A stretch of DNA of 64,000 nt from CAYQUO01 sp964420835. Its GTDB lineage: Bacteria; Chloroflexota; Anaerolineae; Anaerolineales; Anaerolineaceae. The first letter of the stretch is position 1. Each line of letters begins with the position of its first letter. This document shows positions 26,324-33,822 of the stretch, piece by piece. The stretch spans positions 27,809 to 91,808 of the forward strand of contig CAYQUO010000014.1 of NCBI GenBank assembly GCA_964420835.1, in the 5' to 3' direction. Position numbers and translations under genes: made by a program. The notes under the pieces are model-generated. The model saw only the letters and a list, made by a program, of their open reading frames with translations. It was not told the DNA's origin and searched no databases.

Positions 26324-26469
26324 CCGATTCCCGTTTCTTGTCAAGGGGGTATGTAAGTATCTGGATTGTGAAAATTCATTGCAATAAGCGTGTTGTTGCA
26401 TGGGTTATTCCATGACATCCTGTTCTGATTGTGGCAAATAGATCGTGGTCATATGAAAAAACCAGGCCT

Positions 26470-26497
26470 TTGCAGAAAAAATAAAGGATGTGATAAT
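26470..26497 (+). promoter_or_regulatory. Candidate promoter for the PreA-like gene
   Basis: TTGCAG (26470-26475) and GATAAT (26492-26497) are separated by 16 bases, about 55 bases before the proposed ATG. The pair lies in the 230-base divergent space between the EPS regulator and the PreA-like gene. Judged only by consensus. Confidence 0.3.
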
Positions 26498-26553
26498 TGT
26501 TGATAATAAGCAAAAGAGGAATTCCGAACGCAGCGAGGAAAGGAATCCAGGCT

Positions 26554-27681
26554 ATGACTGATGCGATTGTAGATCTAACTGTTCAAGCCTTCGGGCACAC
26601 TTTCCGCAACCCGGTCATCCCGGCGGCGGGACCGAACGTGGGCTCCGGAAAAATGGTCGAACGCTGCGCCGAAGGCGGCGCCGGCGGGCTGCTGGCCAAG
26701 ACCATCTCGGTGAAGGCGGCAGCAGTGCCGCACCCCAACATGGTGCGCTACGGCAAGGAAAGCCTGCTGAACACCGAGTTGTGGAGCGAACTGCCGCCGG
26801 AAGCCTGGTTCGAGCGTGAGTATGCCATCGCCGTGGCGGCAGCCCGTAAGCACAATCTTCCGCTGATCGCCAGCGTGGGATATACCCCGGAAGAGCTGGC
26901 CCAGCTCGGCCCGCGAATGGAAAAGAGCGGGGTGGACATCATCGAATTCTCCATTCACTACCTCGACCCCAAGCGCCTGGTCGAAACCGCCCAAGCATTA
27001 AGGAATGCGGTTTCCGTTCCCATTATCGCCAAACTCAGCCCGCACACCGGCGATGTCGGTGAGATCGTACGACATCTTGACCCGTACGTGGACGGCTTTG
27101 CCTGCATTAACAGTTTTGGCCCGACGCTGATGATCGACATCGAGAAGGGCGGGACTGCCACGCTGGGCTCGGAGCACGGCTACGGCTGGATGTCCGGCCA
27201 GGTGCTTAAACCGCTGGCGTTGCGCTGCGTGTTTGAAGCCGCCCGGGCGACCGAAAAACCCATCATCGGCGTGGGCGGGGTCAGCCGGGGAGCGGACGTG
27301 ATCGAGTTCCTCATGGCGGGGGCATCGATGGTCGGAGTGTGCAGTGCGGCCATTCTGAAAGGCCCTGGTGTATACGGCAAGATCGCCGCTGAAACCGCAC
27401 AATGGTTGGAAGCCCACGGCTACAAGGATCTGCAGGAGGTGAAAGGGCTGTTCCTGAAGCAGTACCGCCAGGGCCAGCGGGTGGTAACGGATATCGAGCA
27501 GACTGCCTGGGTGAACGTGGACAAGTGCAAAGCCTGCAGCCTGTGCGAGATCGTCTGCCAGTTCGATGCCCTGAAGGCGCCATACAAGGAGATCGCCCGG
27601 GTCACCGTGGAAGCCTGCACTTCGTGTGGGTTATGCATCTCGGTTTGCCCGTTTGGGGCGCTGGAGCTGCGGCCGCGCTAA
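26554..27681 (+). CDS. Dihydroorotate/dihydropyrimidine-dehydrogenase-like flavoprotein with two 4Fe-4S clusters
   Basis: This 375-residue protein joins an FMN TIM-barrel of the DHOD/PreA type (residues ~5-300, e.g. FRNPVIPAAGPNVGSGKM, VPIIAKLSPHTGDV, KPIIGVGGVSRGADVIEFLMAGASMVGV) to a bacterial ferredoxin domain with C325-C328-C331-C335 and C355-C358-C361-C365. PreA reduces uracil or thymine with PreT. Here the segment that normally reads N-x-S-C-P and carries the active-site Cys is EFSIHYLDP (131-139), so the usual catalytic motif is absent. No PreT partner is adjacent. GAGGAAAGGA upstream supports the ATG at 26554 over the TTG at 26497. Substrate uncertain. Confidence 0.75.
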   Translation: MTDAIVDLTVQAFGHTFRNPVIPAAGPNVGSGKMVERCAEGGAGGLLAKTISVKAAAVPHPNMVRYGKESLLNTELWSELPPEAWFEREYAIAVAAARKHNLPLIASVGYTPEELAQLGPRMEKSGVDIIEFSIHYLDPKRLVETAQALRNAVSVPIIAKLSPHTGDVGEIVRHLDPYVDGFACINSFGPTLMIDIEKGGTATLGSEHGYGWMSGQVLKPLALRCVFEAARATEKPIIGVGGVSRGADVIEFLMAGASMVGVCSAAILKGPGVYGKIAAETAQWLEAHGYKDLQEVKGLFLKQYRQGQRVVTDIEQTAWVNVDKCKACSLCEIVCQFDALKAPYKEIARVTVEACTSCGLCISVCPFGALELRPR

Positions 27682-27715
27682 GAATCTCGGCTCAATAACA
27701 ATTCAATTATGCGCA

Positions 27716-29734
27716 TCAAGGTGACGGACAGGGGATGCCTGGTTCGTTCAACATTGATTCGCGCGGGATGAGGATTTGAATGCCGACGTCCAGGAAGGTC
27801 TCAACCGGCTGGTAATGGCAGAGGACGGGGACGGAGACCCATTTCACCCAGGCGTCGTTCTCGCTGCCGAACTGGTAACCTTCCCCCTGGTACTTGATCC
27901 ACAGCGGTTCGCTGATGATGACAGCGAAACGATGGGTCGCCATGTCCTTAAAGAAGGGGGCAAAATAGGCTGCATTATCAGCCATGGCCTGGTCGAGGAG
28001 ATATTTCTTTTCGTATTCCACCACCAGGGGCACACGAGGCACCTGGCCAAAGGTGAGCAGCTGGCGCTGGTCAATGAAGAGCACCTCGCCGCCGGGCTGC
28101 GAATTGGAGATGGCTTCACGGATGGCTTCCAGAGCCTCGTTCACTTTTTCTACGGAAGGCAAATTGCGTGGGGCGGCAGACATCATCTCCCGTGATGCCG
28201 GTATAAGAGTAGCCAGGATGAGCAGCGTGAGGAAGAGCGCCGGAGGGCGGGTGTGACCATGCAGCCATTCGAACAATCCCTCCTCGGATGCCAGCCCAAG
28301 GGTGAACAGTAAACCGATGAGGAACATGTCGAGGTTGTGCAGGTTGCTGCCGCCGCCGATCTTCACGCTGACGATCAGGCCTACAACCAGGAAGGCCAGC
28401 AAGCCAATCCATAGAACCATTTTTTGCCAGATGTCCAAATGCCAGCGGGTGCGCAGACTGGAAAGGACCAATAGCATTATGACCGGTCCAATGGCCAGCA
28501 GCAGCCCGAGCAGGATGCCTTCCGGGTAGGTGGGGTTGGGCAACAGCCGCGACCAGATTAACGGTTGCCGGCTGAGGGATGAGGTCACATATTCCCTCAG
28601 TACCCCGGAGCCTGTGACAGCTGTGGGTGTCGTCAACTTGGCTATCAACTGGCGGATGAGTTGGATACCGTATCCGCCAAGGATACCAGCAAAGCCCAGG
28701 GCGATCGCCCTTCCCCAGCGCTGGCATCGTTTGTGTACACCAAACGGATCTTTTTCAATAAATGCCACGGTGGCAGCCCAAATACCGGGGGCGAACAACC
28801 AGGTTGTGCGAGTCATCCAGGCATAGTAACTTGCCAGGAAAACAAAGGCTGCAGAAAGCCACCAGGGCATGCGTCGAGATCCTGCTACGAGGATGGCAGC
28901 CAGCACCAGGGGAGTATAAATGGGGCCTTGGTTAAGGAAGATCATACTCCAAAGACCGGCCAGCAACCAAAAACCCATGCGGCCATGCTGGCGATTGAAG
29001 ATGAACCAACCCAAGAAGATATATGGAAAAGTGAAAAGGAATGCAGACCAGGCGCGTACAGCAGTTATGGTGACGCTTGGGATGAGGAAGGGCAGGCCCC
29101 ACAGGCTCTGCCGGCCGATATCGATATAGGCCAAGATGGGTTTTCCGGCCGGATAATCATACAACCGATGACCGTAAAGCACGGAGTAATCCCACAGGCG
29201 GTTCCCCTCCGACCACGAGGTGCCAAAAGGGTAGGAGACGGCTCCCTGGAAAGCCTGGGTAAAGACGAACATACTTTCCAGCAGCACAAGGGCAGAGACC
29301 AGCCCCTGCCAGGTCATCACCCTGTCCGGAGGTCGGGCTGCCAGCCAAGCCATGGTCCAGAGCGCCGCTAGGTAGAAGAGCAGGCGCACCCAGGTTCCGC
29401 TGAAGACATCGCTCCACTTGGTGTAAAGGAACAGCCAGCAGATGGCCGCTGCCGGAAATGGGGCGAGCAGCCAGCGCCCGGAACCCAGGGAGGAGCGAAG
29501 GCGATTGAAAGGGTTAAAAACAGAAGGCAGCCAGGTTTGCAGCAACATGAGCACGAGGAAACTGAAGGATAAAACCAGGGCAACCAACAGGGATTGGGGA
29601 AAACCGCCTCCGATGGCGAAGATGGGGGCGTAGCGTTGACGCAGGTCCAAGGCAACGCCATAGAGCAATCCTGCCAACGCCAATGTCACGAAGATCTGTA
29701 TAACCTTGTTCCTATGCTTAAAAAAACCGGGCAT
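27716..29734 (-). CDS. Large polytopic membrane protein, probable GT-C-type
   Basis: This 672-residue protein has about 12 or more hydrophobic helices over residues 12-520 and a soluble C-terminus of about 150 residues ending in a VLCHYQPVETFLDVGIQILIP segment. The luminal-type loop SWSEGNRLWDYSVLYGHRLYDYPAGKP after the early helices resembles the substrate loop of family 39/GT-C proteins common in Chloroflexi, but no catalytic motif is certain. GGAAG lies just before the ATG. It converges with the PreA-like gene across 34 bases and stands alone as a transcription unit. Confidence 0.6.
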   Translation of the reverse strand: MPGFFKHRNKVIQIFVTLALAGLLYGVALDLRQRYAPIFAIGGGFPQSLLVALVLSFSFLVLMLLQTWLPSVFNPFNRLRSSLGSGRWLLAPFPAAAICWLFLYTKWSDVFSGTWVRLLFYLAALWTMAWLAARPPDRVMTWQGLVSALVLLESMFVFTQAFQGAVSYPFGTSWSEGNRLWDYSVLYGHRLYDYPAGKPILAYIDIGRQSLWGLPFLIPSVTITAVRAWSAFLFTFPYIFLGWFIFNRQHGRMGFWLLAGLWSMIFLNQGPIYTPLVLAAILVAGSRRMPWWLSAAFVFLASYYAWMTRTTWLFAPGIWAATVAFIEKDPFGVHKRCQRWGRAIALGFAGILGGYGIQLIRQLIAKLTTPTAVTGSGVLREYVTSSLSRQPLIWSRLLPNPTYPEGILLGLLLAIGPVIMLLVLSSLRTRWHLDIWQKMVLWIGLLAFLVVGLIVSVKIGGGSNLHNLDMFLIGLLFTLGLASEEGLFEWLHGHTRPPALFLTLLILATLIPASREMMSAAPRNLPSVEKVNEALEAIREAISNSQPGGEVLFIDQRQLLTFGQVPRVPLVVEYEKKYLLDQAMADNAAYFAPFFKDMATHRFAVIISEPLWIKYQGEGYQFGSENDAWVKWVSVPVLCHYQPVETFLDVGIQILIPRESMLNEPGIPCPSP

Positions 29735-29966
29735 GACTTCCTTGCTCGCTCATTTACTGGAAGAGCGACAGACGGGGTGGTATGGAAAGAGAAGGATATT
29801 GAACAATGCCTGCTGGCGCAAATTGTACCATCCAATCACCGGTGCCTTGCAAGCCGGATGTATCGTACGTACGCCGGGCGAAAAATCCAGGCCGTCATTA
29901 AATAATTGCTGTTATGATTCAATATATAGAGATTCATCATTGCTGAAATCGATAAGGAGTACAGCC

Positions 29967-30731
29967 ATGAAACAGCTTGAGAACAAGGTAGCCATCATCA
30001 CTGGTGGAGCCCAGGGTATCGGGCGGACGTATGCACTGGCCTATGCCAAGGAAGGAGCCAGTGTCATCATCGCTGACATTCTTGACGGGAGCAATGTGGT
30101 CAAAGAGATCGAGGCAATGGGAGGAACCGCCTTTGACATCCCCACGGACGTGTCGAATGAGGACAAGGTCAAGGAACTGATGAACAAGACGGCAGGGAAG
30201 TTTGGCAGGATCGACATCCTGGTCAATAACGCCGCCATCTTTGTGGCCACCTACCCTATGCGGGATTTTGACACCATATCATTGGCCGAGTGGGAGAAGG
30301 TTATGCAGGTCAATGTCAATGGGACCTTCCTTTGCTGCAAGTACGCTGTTCCAGTGATGAGAGAACAGAAGTATGGCCGAATTATCAACATCTCATCCTC
30401 CGTTCACTGGCGCGGCATCCCGGGATTCCTGCACTACTCGGCTTCCAAGGCCGCCATTATTGGGCTGACACGTGCCCTGGCTCACGAGGTGGGCAAGGAT
30501 GGAATTACTGTGAACAGCCTGGCGCCGGGTTACACCCAGAGCGAAGGAGTCATCCGTGTGCAAAACGAAGGACTGGGACAGGACCCTGTTGAAGTGGCTG
30601 CCGGCCAGTGTATTGCCCGCCCGCAGGTTCCGGAAGACCTCATCGGGGCGGCGATCTTCCTGGCTTCCGATGCAGCGGCTTTCATCACCGGTCAGACACT
30701 GGTGGTTGATGGCGGCCTGGCGCTAAACTGA
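29967..30731 (+). CDS. SDR-family NAD(P)-dependent oxidoreductase (FabG-like)
   Basis: This 254-residue classical SDR has the cofactor motif TGGAQGIG (residues 12-19), NNAA, the catalytic Ser in NISSSVH (near 144) and Y157/K161 in YSASK, ending in the family's VDGGLALN. The ATG at 29967 has AAGGAG eight bases upstream; the frame is open further upstream but without domain sequence. It is flanked on both sides by minus-strand membrane proteins and is monocistronic. Substrate unknown: 3-oxoacyl-ACP reductase, sugar or alcohol dehydrogenase are all possible. Confidence 0.85.
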   Translation: MKQLENKVAIITGGAQGIGRTYALAYAKEGASVIIADILDGSNVVKEIEAMGGTAFDIPTDVSNEDKVKELMNKTAGKFGRIDILVNNAAIFVATYPMRDFDTISLAEWEKVMQVNVNGTFLCCKYAVPVMREQKYGRIINISSSVHWRGIPGFLHYSASKAAIIGLTRALAHEVGKDGITVNSLAPGYTQSEGVIRVQNEGLGQDPVEVAAGQCIARPQVPEDLIGAAIFLASDAAAFITGQTLVVDGGLALN

Positions 30732-30776
30732 CGGACCAACACCACCCGTGCATGGAGAAAGGGCTGCATAAAGACA

Positions 30777-32783
30777 TCAAGATGCGGATTGTGGTCGGAA
30801 AAGCCGTTTGAACAGCAGGAATGCCAGCAGGAGGAAACCCTGCAGGCTGAAAGTCATCAGGATTGTGTCCAGTGGCGCAGAATACCGTCCCTGGTCGCTG
30901 ACGAAAACCATGGTGGCGAGGGCATAGCCGGCGACGAAGGTGATGAACCAGGCCGGGGTGGGGATTGGCAGGACAACCACATCCCCGTATGGGCGGGTTA
31001 ATGCCAGCAGGGCAATGGTCACCCAGACGCCCATCACAAGCCAGAAGGCGACATGGTTCGAAATTAAAAAGAGCAAACCGACCAATAGCAACTGGGTGAA
31101 TAGTACCCTGCGGTTGGACCACTTACGCAGCAGGCGAACCCCTTTCCGGGGCGGGCGAAATCCCACCGACATCAACACAAACCCTACCCCCGCCAGGAAG
31201 ACCCGGTTCACCAGGTTGAAATAATACATGTTCATCGTGTAACCGTACCACATCCCTGCACGCAACTTGACATACAGGAGGTAGGGGAGGTCGTCGCGGT
31301 ATTCCCACCAAAATCGCATCGCTTTGAGGTAACCGTTTTCGCCTGTTGAGGGCATGTAATCCACCTTCCTCAATCCAAACTGCTGGTAAACTTCCTCACC
31401 TGGTGGCCAACTGCCCTGGTTGATGTGGTCCGGGCCCACCCCATAAAGGACGTCCACGTTGTTGGTAAGGGAGATAGCCAATTCGGCTTGTGTGTGGTAC
31501 GCATAACCAGTGGATGCCTGGAAGGAGGAGAGGTAAATCCGCCAGGCAAGCATCGGCAGAAGGCAGACGAGGGCGAAAATAAGAAAGTGCCGCCAGCTCG
31601 ACCGCCCGAGGTAAACGGCGAGCCAGAAGAGGAATAGAAGGACTGCCGGCAGGTAATTGGTGCGGGTGAGAACGAGGCATGAAAGGAAGAAAGCCGCGAA
31701 AACAAGAGGCAGAAATCTCCTCCTCTTGAGATAGCAGGTCAGGAAGGTGCTGAAAAGGGCCATCCAAAAGATCGAGAGGATCTCGGACCGGATGGTACCT
31801 GCACCCAGCATCGAATCGACGAAGGGTGAATAGGAGAGATAATACCACCCAACCAGGCCTCCGGCAATTCCCCCTATCCAACCTGCACTGGCCGCTCCGA
31901 AGAAAAGCAGGCTCAGGGCTGTGGATAGGGCCACCACCATCATGGAGATCCGGGCGACGATCATCTTGTTTCCAAAGACGGCAAATACTCCAGCCAGAAA
32001 CAGGGAAGTCCCGGGCGGACGATAGCTGATTGTGTATTGACCCGGCTGAGGGATGGACCCCACAGAGGACGAGTCAACATGGATCGTCTCCGGTGGGAGA
32101 ATGGGGTCGACCAGATAACCCTGCCCGTAGAGAAGGTTGATTGCCGCAACCACGTATTCGACATCATCGCCCCCGATGGCAACTTGTTGGTTCAGTCTCC
32201 CGTTGATGTTGTAAGTTTCGCGCAGGAACCCTGGTATAAAGGTGGTGATCAGGGTGGTGAAAGCCAGGAAAGCCAGAATTATCAGGCTGCGGTTGTATGG
32301 GTCAATGAAAGGATGCCCCTGTAAGCGGTCAATCAAGAACAGGGTCTGGATACCGAGCAATCCGAAGAATGCAGTCGGAGGAAACAATCGCAGGAAGAGT
32401 TGGGTGCGATCAAAACCAAATAAAGTGGCGGTGGAACCTCCTGCAGCAGTGCCCGCATGGGCGAGGAAAACGAGGGAAGCCAGGGTCAGCAGCGTGGAGG
32501 CGATAACCAGCACTGTGGGCAGCAGGCGATGGGGCGCAATGTGCTCTTGGATAAAACAATCAACCCGGAAGGGGAAATGTTGGACCTGCCGAGCAAACAC
32601 GAGAAAAGCCAGGCAGGCCAATACCAGCACCAGGATGAGCAGAGACCGCCAAGCGGTGAATCCGAACAGGAAAGCCCTGCCAGGGTCGGTCGGGATCATC
32701 ACCAGGGTAATGGCGAAGCCGGCTGCTTCTAAGGCTGAGAGGGCGCAGTATAAACGAATTGGATGCAGGGTTTGATTTATCAA
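30777..32783 (-). CDS. GT-C/family 39-like membrane glycosyltransferase
   Basis: This 668-residue polytopic membrane protein has a first extramembrane loop containing GGDDVEYVVAAINLLYGQGY and, further on, YTISYRPPGTSLFLAGVF. The acidic pair after the early helix and the RPPG-type motif are typical of family 39-like GT-C transferases that use polyprenyl-phosphate sugars. The apparent start is a TTG without a clear ribosome site, so the true start may be an internal ATG (at 32699). It converges with the SDR gene. Acceptor unknown. Confidence 0.65.
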   Translation of the reverse strand: MINQTLHPIRLYCALSALEAAGFAITLVMIPTDPGRAFLFGFTAWRSLLILVLVLACLAFLVFARQVQHFPFRVDCFIQEHIAPHRLLPTVLVIASTLLTLASLVFLAHAGTAAGGSTATLFGFDRTQLFLRLFPPTAFFGLLGIQTLFLIDRLQGHPFIDPYNRSLIILAFLAFTTLITTFIPGFLRETYNINGRLNQQVAIGGDDVEYVVAAINLLYGQGYLVDPILPPETIHVDSSSVGSIPQPGQYTISYRPPGTSLFLAGVFAVFGNKMIVARISMMVVALSTALSLLFFGAASAGWIGGIAGGLVGWYYLSYSPFVDSMLGAGTIRSEILSIFWMALFSTFLTCYLKRRRFLPLVFAAFFLSCLVLTRTNYLPAVLLFLFWLAVYLGRSSWRHFLIFALVCLLPMLAWRIYLSSFQASTGYAYHTQAELAISLTNNVDVLYGVGPDHINQGSWPPGEEVYQQFGLRKVDYMPSTGENGYLKAMRFWWEYRDDLPYLLYVKLRAGMWYGYTMNMYYFNLVNRVFLAGVGFVLMSVGFRPPRKGVRLLRKWSNRRVLFTQLLLVGLLFLISNHVAFWLVMGVWVTIALLALTRPYGDVVVLPIPTPAWFITFVAGYALATMVFVSDQGRYSAPLDTILMTFSLQGFLLLAFLLFKRLFRPQSAS

Positions 32784-33005
32784 TAGAGCATCAAGGCTTG
32801 GATCTTTTGCGATGGCATAATCAATCCTAAAGATGGATGACCGTTCAAAGAGGAATTATCCTGCAGAATCACCGGTATTATATCCAAGATCGGACCCGGA
32901 GAATTGTGGACTGTTGGGGAACCCGGCTGATCCTTGAACACGCCACCGTTCCCATCATCAAGCCCCTCACGGAGCAGGCATTGCATGCTGAATTGATCCG
33001 GTTTC

Positions 33006-33596
33006 TTACCGGCCCCCGGGGTGGAAGGGGGATGGCATACAGATGAATTCCAAAATCTTGATGTCAAAAAAGGCTTGGGCGTGGACTGGCTGGATAACAA
33101 TGGCGGTATCTGCACCCTTGTTTGTGCCTGCAATACTTATTAGGGGTTCATCTGTACGCACAAACCCGGCATCTGCAGCCATTATGGCGATCTCCACTGC
33201 CACCTTCGTTCCCTGGCCAAAAAGGCGCAGTGTGTTGGCGATGATCTCATCGACCTCGATCGTGTTAAATTTCAATCGAATGGCCCGGTTAACACCGCCA
33301 AAGAGGTGGGTGGCGGTGAGGATCTTTGCTGACGAAGCGGTAATTTTCGACCGGGTCTCATCAGGCATTTCCTGGCTGTCCGCCCCCTGGAAGCCGGTGG
33401 AATGCGAGATGACGATCACATCCATGTCATTCAGCCTTTGGGCCACCAACAGGCCTGTGGCGCCGGAGGTGCTGGCGACGAGGACTTTTTGGAATCCCAG
33501 TTCCCTGGTTCTCCTAGCGGCCAATTCGACCGTTCGTTCTGTGTTGACCTCGCCGCACTGGAGGAAGTAGGTTGTACTAATATTCAGTTCCTTCAT
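33006..33596 (-). CDS. Pyruvate-kinase alpha/beta (C-terminal) domain protein
   Basis: This protein of about 196 residues corresponds to the stand-alone C-terminal regulatory domain of pyruvate kinase. NTERTVELAARRTRELG, KVLVASTSGATGLLVAQRL and IAIMAADAGFV match the domain's ordered elements, and the TIM-barrel catalytic domain is absent. Such single-domain proteins occur in archaea and Chloroflexi with unknown function. ATG 33596, with AAAGGGA upstream and the conserved domain directly after, is preferred; an earlier in-frame ATG at 33638 is possible. It lies downstream of the P-type ATPase on the same strand, 226 bases away. Confidence 0.75.
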   Translation of the reverse strand: MKELNISTTYFLQCGEVNTERTVELAARRTRELGFQKVLVASTSGATGLLVAQRLNDMDVIVISHSTGFQGADSQEMPDETRSKITASSAKILTATHLFGGVNRAIRLKFNTIEVDEIIANTLRLFGQGTKVAVEIAIMAADAGFVRTDEPLISIAGTNKGADTAIVIQPVHAQAFFDIKILEFICMPSPFHPGGR

Positions 33597-33822
33597 GGTC
33601 CCTTTCTTCCCGGTTATGGTATTCCCTTGTTCAGCCATTTTCCCTTTGGGACGATGCAAGGGTTTATGATATCAAGAACTTAACAATTATCATGGAGGTG
33701 CATGGTTTTATAATAATTTCTCTGATTCGCTCATGGAAATACATTTACTTGAAGAAATATGCAGGGTGGTGGAAATTGAGAAGTGAATGGATGTGCTTAC
33801 TTGATGGGACAACCCTTTCTGT

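Noticed and set aside
33006..33046. CCGGTTTCTTACCGG-type inverted repeat near 33000 as terminator of the PK-domain gene
   Set aside because: The stem is only about five pairs and is not followed by a T-run on either strand.
32837..33046. Plus-strand 69-codon frame in the gap before the PK-domain gene
   Set aside because: No ribosome site, no recognisable motif, and it overlaps the end of the opposite gene.
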